Positions 1-7,515 of a stretch of 10,781 nt of DNA are shown one piece after another. This DNA comes from CAYSSG01 sp964433635 (GTDB lineage Bacteria; Atribacterota; Phoenicimicrobiia; Phoenicimicrobiales; Stramentimicrobiaceae): assembly GCA_964433635.1 (NCBI GenBank), contig CAYSSG010000057.1, forward strand, positions 1 to 10,781, read 5' to 3'. Every line of letters begins with the position of its first letter. Positions within the stretch are counted from its first letter, which is position 1. The notes below the pieces were generated by a model that was not told the DNA's origin, did no database searches, and saw only the letters and a list, made by a program, of their open reading frames with translations. A program made the translations under genes and the position numbers.

Positions 1-256
1 CCTCCCCCCGATAAGGTACTGGCCTGGTATTATCGGAAATAACAATAACAGCTCTGGCATGAATATTTTTCTGTACTTTTTTCTGAGTAATAACTGAAAG
101 TGGATCTGTTCCCAGAGGGTGCCTTAAGCTGTTTTGAATGACTTCCTGAGGATTCATGATTTTTTTAGCAGGAGACATTGTTAATATCTCAGTATAATCG
201 GGCAGGTAGATGGTCATATTTTCTCTGCCAATTTCTACTCTCTCTTCTTTTGCCAT
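1..256 (-). CDS. larA: LarA-family nickel-dependent lactate racemase (DUF2088), N-terminal part, cut by window edge
   Basis: Reading the minus strand from an ATG at 256-254 gives 85 open codons that run off the left edge with no stop. The start is preceded by a GAGGATGG-like SD about ten bases upstream. Residues 71-85 read IVISDNTRPVPYRGE, which matches the N-terminal signature of the LarA/DUF2088 family (typically a hydrophobic strand, then SD-x-TRPVP). Asp75 and Arg78 correspond to the conserved Asp and Arg of that motif. Known family members interconvert D- and L-lactate, or other 2-hydroxy acids, in the cytoplasm using a pincer-type nickel cofactor; many homologues have other substrates. 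The lysine that carries the cofactor and the nickel-binding histidines would lie in the missing part, so activity cannot be judged. The gene is divergent from the Lon-related gene and is not in an operon with anything seen here. The family call is fairly secure; the lactate substrate is not. Confidence 0.78.
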   Translation of the reverse strand, partial: MAKEERVEIGRENMTIYLPDYTEILTMSPAKKIMNPQEVIQNSLRHPLGTDPLSVITQKKVQKNIHARAVIVISDNTRPVPYRGE

Positions 257-425
257 CAAGCATCCATCCTCATTGTTTTATTTTATTTATTCTATTATAA
301 TTTAATTGACTGTTTCTTTTTTCATTTTATTTTCTCATTATTCTCTTTAATTGTAAAGAATCTCACTTTATTTTAAATTTTATTCCTAAAATTTCTTAAA
401 AACCCGTCATTCATGGTTTAGTTTC

Positions 426-454
426 TTAACAAAAATAAAATATGCTGTTATAAT
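426..454 (+). promoter_or_regulatory. Sigma-A-type promoter for the Lon-related gene
   Basis: A -35 box TTAACA (426-431, five of six consensus bases) is followed after exactly 17 bases by a perfect TATAAT -10 box (449-454). The -10 box carries an extended-10 TG one base upstream (446-447). Transcription would start near 461, giving a 5' leader of about 94 bases before the ATG at 555. This is the best housekeeping promoter in the window. The rest of the 298-base gap (257-554) is very AT-rich. A TATAAT on the minus strand (plus 294-299) could serve the divergent LarA-family gene, but I see no matching -35 for it. I see no other structure in the gap. Confidence 0.6.
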
Positions 455-554
455 ATAAGGAAATATTTTATATGATTGGTCAACAGATAAGAATATATCA
501 AATATTATAACTAAATTAAAAGTAAGAAAAGTAAGTAAAAGTATAGGAGTATGG

Positions 555-3005
555 ATGAATATCAAAAAAAATAGTTTTCCTGAAGTCCCGGCAGAGCAGC
601 TGCGATGGCGCTGTAATTTAGCAGAGTATGATTTTACCTCGACGGATGATCTCATACCCTGTGATGAAATACTGGGACAGGAAAGAGCACTGAAAGCCCT
701 GGACCTGGGGCTGGAAATGGAATACCTGGGCTATAACCTTTTTATTACAGGGAAATCAGGAACAGGAAGAAACACGACGATCAAAAAACTGCTAAAAGAT
801 AAAAAAAGAAAGAATGTCATCTTTGACGACAAGTGTTACGTCCATAACTTCAAAGACCCGGATATTCCCAGAGCCATCAGCCTTCCGGCAGGACAAGGGA
901 AACGGTTCAAGAAAGATATGGAAAATCTCGTCCATACCCTTAAGAAACATATTCCTTCCTTGCTGGAAAGTGAAAAATACCAAAAAAGCAAAGCTGCTAT
1001 TACGGAAAATTTCAAGAATAAGCAACATGAAATTGTTAAGGAATTCGAAGATAAAGTGAAGGCAGAAAACTTAACAGTTGTACAGGTTCAAATCGGCCCC
1101 TATACCAAACCTGATATCTTGCCGGTGATTAATGAGAAACCGACAAACCTGGAGAATCTGGAAAATCTGGTGGAGGAGGGGAAATATCCCAGGAAAGATT
1201 TTGAGAAAATCAAGCAGAAGCATCAAGAATTGACTCATGAAATGACCCTCATCTCAAAAAAGATAAATGACCTGCAAAAAGAATTTGCCAAAAAATTGAA
1301 TGAACTGGAAAATAAAATCATTACGCCTCTGGTAGAAGAGGAAATAGAGGAAATACAGAAAAAGTATAAGAATCAGTCCATTGATGATTACCTGAAGGAA
1401 GTAAGGCATAATGTTCTGGAGAGTATCAATCGCTTCCAGGAAAAAGAGGAACAGACTTCCGCTATTCCGGGATTGAATATACCACAGATCAAAGATATGT
1501 TTACTGATTTTTCCGTAAATGTGCTGGTAGATAATTCTGATACCAGCAGCTCCCCTGTTATTATTGAAACGCATCCTTCCTATAAAAATCTTTTTGGTAT
1601 TATTGAAAGAAGAATAGACCGAACAGGACATTGGATTACTGATTTTACTAAAATAAAAGCCGGCTCATTATTAAAGGCCAATGGGGGATTTTTAGTGGTC
1701 AATGCATTGGATTTACTCCTGGAACCCGGGGTCTGGCCATCATTAAAGAGAACACTGTTGAATCAAAAAATTGAACCGGAAACCTATGATCCCTTTCCCA
1801 TGTTCAGCACCTCGGCACTTAAACCTGAGCCAATTGAGTGTAATGTCAAAGTCATTATGATTGGAGATCCTTTTATATACCGTCTTCTCTACTTCAGAGA
1901 TCAGGACTTTGAAAAAATATTCAAAGTGAAGGCAGATTTTGATATCGTAACAGAGAATAATAAAAAGAATATCTATCAATATGCCTGTTTCATCAGGCAA
2001 TTGTGTACCCGGGAACACTTGCTGTCCTTCAGCCAAAGCGGAATTGAGAGCGTGATTGAGTATGCTGTAAGACTGGCGGGGCGAAAGGATAAAATATCAA
2101 CACATTTTAATAATCTCGTTGACCTGCTCAGAGAAGCCGACTATTGGGCAAAAAAAGACAAACAGAAAGCAATTCAGAAAAAACATGTGAATCAGGCTAT
2201 TAAAGAAAAAATTGAACGATTGAATCTCATCGAAAATAAGATTCAGGAAATGATCACACAGGGTACCCTTATGATTGATACAGAAGGATTGGTTGTCGGT
2301 CAAGTCAATGGGCTTTCAGTCTACGATCTGGGAGAATATTCATTTGGAAAACCTTCTCGCATTACGGCTAAAACCTCCATGGGGAGATCCGGTATCATTA
2401 ATATTGAAAGAGAGGCTGATTTAAGCGGGAAGACCCATAATAAGGGAGTTCTCATTCTCAGTGGCTACCTGCGATCAAAATATGCCCAGGATAAACCATT
2501 AACAATGAGCGCCAGTATCTGCTTTGAACAGTCCTACTCCGGTGTTGAAGGAGACAGTGCCTCTTCAACCGAGGTTTATGCACTCATTTCCAGTATCGCC
2601 AATCTTCCTTTAAGACAGGATATTGCCGTTACCGGCTCAATCAATCAGAAGGGAGAAATTCAACCTATCGGTGGTGTAAATCAGAAGATTGAGGGTTTTT
2701 ATGATGTTTGCAGGGCAAAGGGTTTAACCGGAACCCAAGGAGTCATCATTCCCGAGATAAATATTCCTGACCTGATGATCAGAGAAGATGTCGCGGAAGC
2801 CATCGAGAAAAAAAAATTTCATCTCTATCCTATAAAAACCATTGATCAGGGAATTGAAATATTAACCCTGAAAAAAGCCGGACAAAGACAGAAAAACGGC
2901 AAATTTGAAGAAAATTCTGTAAATGATTTAGTTGATCGGAAACTTCTGGAGCTGGCAATCAAGCTGAAAGAATTCGGAGAAGATAAAGAACCTAATAAAA
3001 AATGA
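555..3005 (+). CDS. Lon-related ATP-dependent protease, LonB/YcbZ type (AAA_32 plus Lon C-terminal protease domain)
   Basis: This 816-residue protein is a full-length member of the Lon-related putative protease family: a presumed cytoplasmic, ATP-driven Ser-Lys protease for damaged or regulatory proteins. A P-loop-like GKSGTGRNT lies at residues 66-74. A charged, probably coiled-coil insertion spans about 120-300. A Walker-B-like strand GGFLVVNAL is at 377-385, and a sensor/arginine-finger-like segment (RDQDFEKIFKVKADFD) is around 448-463. The C-terminal Lon protease domain covers about 565-770, with EGDSAS supplying catalytic Ser668 and GGVNQK supplying Lys711. Two features depart from textbook AAA motifs: Arg72 stands where Walker A has Lys, and Asn383 where Walker B often has Asp. 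There is no N-terminal substrate domain of classical LonA. ATG 555 is chosen because AGGAG (545-549) sits five bases upstream; the ATG at 551 meets a stop after seven codons. The product family is secure; the substrates are unknown. Confidence 0.9.
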   Translation: MNIKKNSFPEVPAEQLRWRCNLAEYDFTSTDDLIPCDEILGQERALKALDLGLEMEYLGYNLFITGKSGTGRNTTIKKLLKDKKRKNVIFDDKCYVHNFKDPDIPRAISLPAGQGKRFKKDMENLVHTLKKHIPSLLESEKYQKSKAAITENFKNKQHEIVKEFEDKVKAENLTVVQVQIGPYTKPDILPVINEKPTNLENLENLVEEGKYPRKDFEKIKQKHQELTHEMTLISKKINDLQKEFAKKLNELENKIITPLVEEEIEEIQKKYKNQSIDDYLKEVRHNVLESINRFQEKEEQTSAIPGLNIPQIKDMFTDFSVNVLVDNSDTSSSPVIIETHPSYKNLFGIIERRIDRTGHWITDFTKIKAGSLLKANGGFLVVNALDLLLEPGVWPSLKRTLLNQKIEPETYDPFPMFSTSALKPEPIECNVKVIMIGDPFIYRLLYFRDQDFEKIFKVKADFDIVTENNKKNIYQYACFIRQLCTREHLLSFSQSGIESVIEYAVRLAGRKDKISTHFNNLVDLLREADYWAKKDKQKAIQKKHVNQAIKEKIERLNLIENKIQEMITQGTLMIDTEGLVVGQVNGLSVYDLGEYSFGKPSRITAKTSMGRSGIINIEREADLSGKTHNKGVLILSGYLRSKYAQDKPLTMSASICFEQSYSGVEGDSASSTEVYALISSIANLPLRQDIAVTGSINQKGEIQPIGGVNQKIEGFYDVCRAKGLTGTQGVIIPEINIPDLMIREDVAEAIEKKKFHLYPIKTIDQGIEILTLKKAGQRQKNGKFEENSVNDLVDRKLLELAIKLKEFGEDKEPNKK

Positions 3006-3100
3006 AAGCGTTTTGTATCAGTGGACTTTTGAATGTATTCTTGAATTAGAATTTTTACCACATTAGTTGTATCGTATTGTTTCAATTTATAATAATATTC

Positions 3101-3106
3101 AGGGGG
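3101..3106 (+). promoter_or_regulatory. Ribosome binding site that fixes the TPR protein start
   Basis: AGGGGG lies eight bases before the ATG at 3115. It decides for this start over an in-frame TTG at 3067, which would add 16 residues and bury the signal peptide. A TATAAT hexamer lies just upstream (3088-3093), but its best -35 (TTGTAT, 3067-3072) is only 15 bases away. It would also place the transcript start right at this ribosome site, so I do not call it a promoter. Confidence 0.7.
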
Positions 3107-3114
3107 ACTTTGAA

Positions 3115-4236
3115 ATGAAAAGTACAAAAAAAAGTGGAATTATTATCACCTTTCTTCTCTTTTTTATCCTGCTTCTATCGAACACAATTGTTTTTGCCGA
3201 CAGCAATATTCAACTGGATGAACTTCTACAGACGATCATCGAAGAAAAAACTGTTATTCCTGATGCCTATACCTTTATCAATTTAGGCAACTTCTTTATG
3301 AATCAAGGGCTTTATGAACCAGCCCTGGAGGAATATCAGAAAGCACTAAGTGTAGACCCGGGTAATAAGATGGCAGCAATTAATCTTAACTATGCCCTAT
3401 TCAAAACGGATCAATACGAACAGGTTCTGAACCAGTTAGACCAATTGACTGCCCAGGATAATGCGAATGCCTATGCCTATTATATTATGGGTTTGATTTA
3501 TAGGGAACAACGGAAACTGGATAGAGCAATTGAACAATACGAAAAAGTAGTTGAACTGATTCCCAACCATCAGCAGTTAAACGGTGAATTGGGGCAACTC
3601 TATCTGGATGACCATCAATTAATCAAGGCCAATGAGAAATTTGTAGAAATGGGTTATTGCCAGATACGACCACCCGTGATGGATAAATTCATTGCTCATC
3701 AGATCGATGCTTATTGTTATCTCCATCTGGGCAATTATTACCGCAATCATGGTGAGCTGGATAAAGCCCAACAGGCTTATCAAAGAGCAACCCATTTTGA
3801 AGATGATAAAAGATCCATTGCCCTGGCATATTTCTACCTGGGAGAAATTAATTTAAAGGAACATCAATATGATCGAGCTATTATTGAAAAGGATTTAGCT
3901 CAAAAGACATATCCTCTCGGAGACCATCATTTCACATTTGACAGTTTTGCTGAAGCTTTTATAGAAATTGGTGACACCTATTATCATGGTGGCAATCTTC
4001 CAGAGGCTTTACATCATTATGAATTAGCGACAAACATGGCGAATGCTCAGGATATATTAGCCTTGGCTCATTATAAAAAAGGCCTGACCTATTATCGAAG
4101 TCAGGATTATGAAAACGCATTGAGAGAGGCAGAAACAGCACTGTCGCTGAATCCTGATTATTTATCTGACCGCCAGAGGCTGATTGATCTGCTGATTGCA
4201 AACAGCTGGTCTGAAATAACCAAATCAAACAGGTAG
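3115..4236 (+). CDS. Secreted or membrane-anchored TPR-repeat protein
   Basis: The 373-residue product starts with a clear Sec signal: a basic N-terminus (MKSTKK), a hydrophobic core at about 8-26, and a likely signal-peptidase site after VFA (residue 28). There is no lipobox cysteine, so it is exported or held by an uncleaved signal anchor rather than a lipoprotein. The mature part is almost entirely tetratricopeptide repeats. I count about eight, at roughly 51-84, 85-118, 119-152, 153-181, 198-231, 234-268, 279-312 and 315-348, with the usual small residues and closing Pro (for example LGNFFMNQGLYEPALEEY and ALSLNPDY). A non-repeat insertion near 182-197 separates the fourth and fifth. TPR solenoids bind peptides or partner proteins, so this is probably an extracytoplasmic scaffold. 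No enzymatic domain is visible. It lies 109 bases after the Lon-related gene and 91 bases before the LiaF-like gene, in the same direction, and could share their transcript. The specific function is unknown. Confidence 0.85.
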   Translation: MKSTKKSGIIITFLLFFILLLSNTIVFADSNIQLDELLQTIIEEKTVIPDAYTFINLGNFFMNQGLYEPALEEYQKALSVDPGNKMAAINLNYALFKTDQYEQVLNQLDQLTAQDNANAYAYYIMGLIYREQRKLDRAIEQYEKVVELIPNHQQLNGELGQLYLDDHQLIKANEKFVEMGYCQIRPPVMDKFIAHQIDAYCYLHLGNYYRNHGELDKAQQAYQRATHFEDDKRSIALAYFYLGEINLKEHQYDRAIIEKDLAQKTYPLGDHHFTFDSFAEAFIEIGDTYYHGGNLPEALHHYELATNMANAQDILALAHYKKGLTYYRSQDYENALREAETALSLNPDYLSDRQRLIDLLIANSWSEITKSNR

Positions 4237-4264
4237 AAATAGAAAGAGAATTCAGTTTAGTTCT

Positions 4265-4293
4265 TTGACACATATGAATCAAAAATAAATAAA
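4265..4293 (+). promoter_or_regulatory. Candidate promoter for the LiaF-like gene
   Basis: A perfect -35 hexamer TTGACA (4265-4270) is followed after 17 bases by AATAAA (4288-4293), a four-of-six match to a -10 box. Transcription would start near 4300, only about 28 bases before the ATG at 4328. The strong -35 supports independent expression of this gene, but the weak -10 makes the call tentative. Read-through from the upstream TPR gene is equally possible. Confidence 0.3.
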
Positions 4294-4327
4294 AATTCCT
4301 CAAAAAATTGAGAGAGGAGAATGAAAT

Positions 4328-5374
4328 ATGAATGGTACACAGTTTTTAAAGGGCTTAGCTATTATTGCTATCGGCGTTATTCTTTTATTAAACAATCTGA
4401 AGATTCTGGATTGGTCTGTCTGGAACAATATCGTCAAACTCTGGCCATTGCTACTGGTCAGCCTGGGAATCAGTTTGATTTTCAGAAGAAGGCTTTCCTG
4501 GCTTGCTCCCCTGGTGATTTTAATAGGTATTCTTATCGGTGCTGGTGCCAACTATATGGGAATCGACTTGAATATGGAAGGAAAAATGGTTACTGAAGTT
4601 GAAACACTGCAACAGGAAATGACAATGATGCCTGAAATCCCGGAAACGGCACAAGAAGCAATGGAGGAAGTTGATGTCTCCGTAGAAGAAGAAATCATCA
4701 CAGGATCTACCGCAGAGACCTTAGCAGAAGAACAGGAGTTAACAGAAGTCGTTCTTCCGGAAGAAATGAAAATGATACCCCAGATACAGAGAGCAAATCT
4801 TCGTCTAAGCTATGATGTCGGTACATTTTTATTAGAATTTCCTACTCCCCTGGTCTATCAATGTCAGGTCAGTTACCGATACCCCGCTTTCAAACCTGTC
4901 GAAGATTATTCAGTTTCAGGTCATTGGGCGAATATTTACATTCATCATAATACGGCATCATCAGACCAACAACTGCGTAATCCCGGAAATAAAATCGAAT
5001 TAAAACTGAATAAAGACATTATCTATAATCTTCTTATCGAAACCGGCGCAACTTCGATAGATTATGATTTATCAAAATTCAAGGTGGAACAATGTACCGT
5101 TAAAAGTGGCGCATCGGACATTAAAATCATCGCTCCGCAATATAATGCTGATATCAACATTGATTCCGGTGTATCCAAGATCGATATTGGCATCCCTGGT
5201 AATGTAGGGGTAAAGGTAATGATGGACACCGGATTAAGTATGAAAGATCTGGACGAAAATTTCCAGGAGCAGGAAAAGGATATCTTTATTTCCAAGAATT
5301 ACTATCATGCAGAATACCAGGTAAACATTAATATTGATTCGGGTTTATCCCAGATCAGCATCCATTACATGTAA
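4328..5374 (+). CDS. LiaI/LiaF-like membrane protein with beta-rich toastrack-like C-terminal domain
   Basis: This 348-residue protein has a LiaI/LiaF-type N-terminal region (DUF5668-like). Hydrophobic helices lie at about 6-21, 37-52 and 56-73; the family-typical LKGLAIIAIGVILLLNN start and a WPLLLVSLGI stretch are present, with a basic RRR turn at 53-55. Next is an acidic, Met/Glu-rich linker (about 85-150) with no obvious fold. The C-terminus (about 155-348) has repeated short strands such as IDYDLSKFKVE, SGASDIKI, DSGVSKIDIGI and DSGLSQISI. This resembles the right-handed beta 'toastrack' domain (DUF4097/LiaF C-terminal type). In Bacillus, LiaF restrains the LiaRS cell-envelope stress system, and related proteins occur near PspC-like or two-component genes; no such kinase or regulator is visible here. 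ATG 4328 has GAGGAG eight bases upstream; the earlier ATG at 4321 opens a different, unrelated frame. The domain call is good; an envelope-stress role is inferred from the family. Confidence 0.78.
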   Translation: MNGTQFLKGLAIIAIGVILLLNNLKILDWSVWNNIVKLWPLLLVSLGISLIFRRRLSWLAPLVILIGILIGAGANYMGIDLNMEGKMVTEVETLQQEMTMMPEIPETAQEAMEEVDVSVEEEIITGSTAETLAEEQELTEVVLPEEMKMIPQIQRANLRLSYDVGTFLLEFPTPLVYQCQVSYRYPAFKPVEDYSVSGHWANIYIHHNTASSDQQLRNPGNKIELKLNKDIIYNLLIETGATSIDYDLSKFKVEQCTVKSGASDIKIIAPQYNADINIDSGVSKIDIGIPGNVGVKVMMDTGLSMKDLDENFQEQEKDIFISKNYYHAEYQVNINIDSGLSQISIHYM

Positions 5375-5426
5375 GGACCTGCACTGAATAGAATGTTCCT
5401 GGAAATATCACTAATGCAGAATTGGG

Positions 5427-5449
5427 AATCATTCTTCACGTGAATGATT
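5427..5449 (+). terminator. Stem-loop after the LiaF-like gene, possible weak terminator
   Basis: AATCATTC (5427-5434) pairs perfectly with GAATGATT (5442-5449) around a seven-base loop. It lies 52 bases after the stop codon of the LiaF-like gene. The position suits a terminator, but the stem is AT-rich and the following bases (TGTAAATATT) lack a real U-run, so termination would be weak. The overlapping palindrome TTCACGTGAA (5435-5444) means it could instead be a protein-binding site. Confidence 0.35.
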
Positions 5450-5561
5450 TGTAAATATTACCTGATTTGACCTGTTATGGGATATTCTTTCTTCTCATGA
5501 TGAGTTTGTCCTATTTTACTGATTCTATTGTGATGTAATACCTGTAGTCAGTATTTTGCTA

Positions 5562-5578
5562 ATATTCTTAAAGAATAT
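5562..5578. promoter_or_regulatory. 17-base palindrome upstream of the sigma-54 activator gene, candidate operator
   Basis: ATATTCTT (5562-5569) and AAGAATAT (5571-5578) form a perfect inverted repeat around a single A. It ends 67 bases before the activator start and overlaps TATAAA (5576-5581), the only reasonable -10-like hexamer in this gap. No -35 at good spacing is visible. A regulator bound here could block or tune transcription of the activator. A further copy of ATATTCTT (5482-5489) and a smaller palindrome TGAATATTCA (5606-5615) lie in the same 271-base gap. The sequence is AT-rich, so chance symmetry remains possible. Confidence 0.3.
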
Positions 5579-5645
5579 AAAGGGAATGCATCTTTTACTG
5601 TTACATGAATATTCAATGGACTGAACGAGAATAAATAGATTAAAC

Positions 5646-7415
5646 ATGAATAATGAATCTGTTTGTAATACGATTCAATCTTTTTATAATAAATTTTTAC
5701 CATTCTTTGAACAGAATGATGTGATCATTATTTTTACAGATGTCAGGGGCAAAATATTATTCTCAAGCCCAGGCCAACAGAATCAAGACCAAATCTCTAT
5801 TATCGCCAGTAAAAACATTCCCTCTATTCACAAAGATTTCCTGTTTCAAAAATTTCAGAAACCAGATTATGCCAGTCAGATTATTGAGGGAAAGATAACG
5901 AATCCGAATCAATCAGACGATCTGATTCATTGGTACTATACAGTCAGAATCATTCACCATGACCAGGGAGAACCCCTGGGTTTTCTTTTTATCCTGACTG
6001 AAAAAGAAGAGCTTGCACCATTCTTGACATCTCTAATCCATTCGTTTGCCAATATCATCGAAGAAGATATGCTGAATAAGGAACTTCAATTGAACCTGAA
6101 TATCTCAAAGAATTTCCTCCATATTATCAGTAAAAACTCCACAGATGGAATACTTTATTTAGATAAGCACGCTAAGATAAGGTATATGAATGAAATGGCC
6201 GGAGACATCCTGCATGTGAATCCTCAAAAATCAATCAATCAATATGTCGGTGACATTGTGGATTTTGAGCCTGTTGTATTATCGGTATTCAAAACCAAAA
6301 AAGGTTATACAGACCAGGAATTCATTATCCGCAGTCCCAATCGGGGTACCCTGCACTTTATAAAGACGGCAATTATTGTTAAAGATGAAGATGGCCAGTT
6401 TGCTGGCGTTGTCGATTTTTTCAGGGAAATTAGCCGGGTAAGAAAATTTGTTACCTCTTACATCGGGGCACAGGCAAAATTCAACTTCAATGATATTGTT
6501 GGCAACGATAAACAATTAAGGGAATCCATCAGAATATCCATGCTTGCTGCCAGATCTACCTCAAATGTTCTTATCCTGGGTGAAACTGGTACAGGTAAAG
6601 AGATGATTGCACAGGCTATTCATTATGAAGGAAAAAGGAAGGATGGACCCTTCGTTATCATTAACTGCGGAGCAATTCCCCGGGATTTGGCAGAAAGTGA
6701 ATTTTTTGGCTATGAACCCGGTTCCTTTACCGGTGCAGATAAAAAAGGTAGATCAGGAAAATTTGAGCTTGCAAATGGAGGAACAATCTTTTTAGATGAG
6801 ATTGGTGAATTACCCCTCAGTCTGCAGATAAAACTATTAAGGGTAATTCAGGAAAGACAAATAACCAGAATTGGTGGCATAAAACAAATACCGGTCAATG
6901 TAAGAATTATTGTTGCATCCAATAAAGATTTACAGAAAGAAGTACAGCAGGGTCGGTTCCGTAATGATCTTTACCATAGAATTAATGTCATAAGAATCAA
7001 TCTACCCAGTCTAAGAGATAGAAAGGAAGATATCCCCCAGCTTATTCAACACTTTAATAAAAAATTGTCTGTTAAATTGGAAAGGGAGATACCTCGAATC
7101 AGTTCAAGTTTTGTGAAATCTCTACTTCAATATGAATTCCCGGGTAATGTAAGAGAATTAGAAAATATCATGGAGAGAGCTTTGAACCTTTGTGAAAATA
7201 ATGTTCTTACTTCAAAATATCTCCCCAATGAAATGATTGATACACAGATAAATCCGGAATCATCCTCAATGGAAGAGAGTAAAAAACAACATATTATCAA
7301 TATCTTATCCCAAACAGATTGGAATATTTCAAAAGCTGCGAGTAAATTAAACCTCTCCCGCCCTACCCTTTACCGTTACATGCATAAATGGAATTTGAAT
7401 AAAATGACCATATAA
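5646..7415 (+). CDS. Sigma-54-dependent transcriptional activator with PAS domain and Fis-type HTH (AcoR-like)
   Basis: This 589-residue protein is a complete bacterial enhancer-binding protein. Residues 1-140 form a poorly conserved sensor region, perhaps GAF-like (VIIIFTDVRGKILFSSPG at 26-43). A PAS domain covers about 155-262 (DGILYLDKHAKIRYMNEMA). The central AAA+ domain spans about 282-505, with Walker A GETGTGKE (312-319), a sigma-54 contact loop GSFTGA (359-364), Walker B IFLDE (381-385) and the GRFRNDLYHR arginine-finger segment (436-445). A Fis-type helix-turn-helix ends the protein (about 548-585, SKAASKLNLSRPTLYRYM). It would bind upstream of a -24/-12 promoter and use ATP to open the sigma-54 complex in response to a small-molecule or redox signal sensed by the N-terminus. 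There is no receiver domain, so it is not a two-component regulator. The adjacent dehydrogenase operon with its own sigma-54 promoter is the obvious target. No good SD precedes the ATG (GAGA is 15 bases away), and an upstream in-frame stop excludes a longer form. The exact signal is unproven. Confidence 0.92.
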   Translation: MNNESVCNTIQSFYNKFLPFFEQNDVIIIFTDVRGKILFSSPGQQNQDQISIIASKNIPSIHKDFLFQKFQKPDYASQIIEGKITNPNQSDDLIHWYYTVRIIHHDQGEPLGFLFILTEKEELAPFLTSLIHSFANIIEEDMLNKELQLNLNISKNFLHIISKNSTDGILYLDKHAKIRYMNEMAGDILHVNPQKSINQYVGDIVDFEPVVLSVFKTKKGYTDQEFIIRSPNRGTLHFIKTAIIVKDEDGQFAGVVDFFREISRVRKFVTSYIGAQAKFNFNDIVGNDKQLRESIRISMLAARSTSNVLILGETGTGKEMIAQAIHYEGKRKDGPFVIINCGAIPRDLAESEFFGYEPGSFTGADKKGRSGKFELANGGTIFLDEIGELPLSLQIKLLRVIQERQITRIGGIKQIPVNVRIIVASNKDLQKEVQQGRFRNDLYHRINVIRINLPSLRDRKEDIPQLIQHFNKKLSVKLEREIPRISSSFVKSLLQYEFPGNVRELENIMERALNLCENNVLTSKYLPNEMIDTQINPESSSMEESKKQHIINILSQTDWNISKAASKLNLSRPTLYRYMHKWNLNKMTI

Positions 7416-7515
7416 TGCCACTAATAACCTTTGATAATATTATATTTGTAACTTTCCGTAACAATTTTTACATAACTGTATTATTTTTTTACAATTTAAA
7501 ATCAAAGGAAAAGCC

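Noticed and set aside
1149..1176. Imperfect tandem repeat encoding LENLENL in the Lon-related protein
   Set aside because: It is a short coiled-coil heptad-like stretch in the helical insertion, not a mobile or regulatory repeat.
3037..3056. Possible terminator after the Lon-related gene (ATTCT/AGAAT followed by TTTT)
   Set aside because: The stem has only five, mostly AT, base pairs and the U-run is four bases, which is too weak to support in an AT-rich gap.
3067..3114. In-frame TTG start giving a 16-residue extension of the TPR protein
   Set aside because: No ribosome site precedes it, and it would move the signal peptide away from the N-terminus. The ATG at 3115 has AGGGGG eight bases upstream.
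4321..4596. 91-codon open frame starting seven bases before the LiaF-like start
   Set aside because: It is a shifted frame of the LiaF-like gene. The 4328 frame has the family's membrane helices and continues for 348 codons; the 4321 frame gives a composition without recognisable features.
5393..5443. 16-codon open frame between the LiaF-like and activator genes
   Set aside because: There is no ribosome site, it has ordinary composition, and it ends inside the stem-loop; chance is sufficient.
7416..7515. IHF-like site or rho-independent terminator after the activator gene
   Set aside because: No match to the IHF consensus survives base-by-base checking, and the only hairpin (AAGG-AAAAG-CCTT, 7505-7517) is four base pairs without a U-run.
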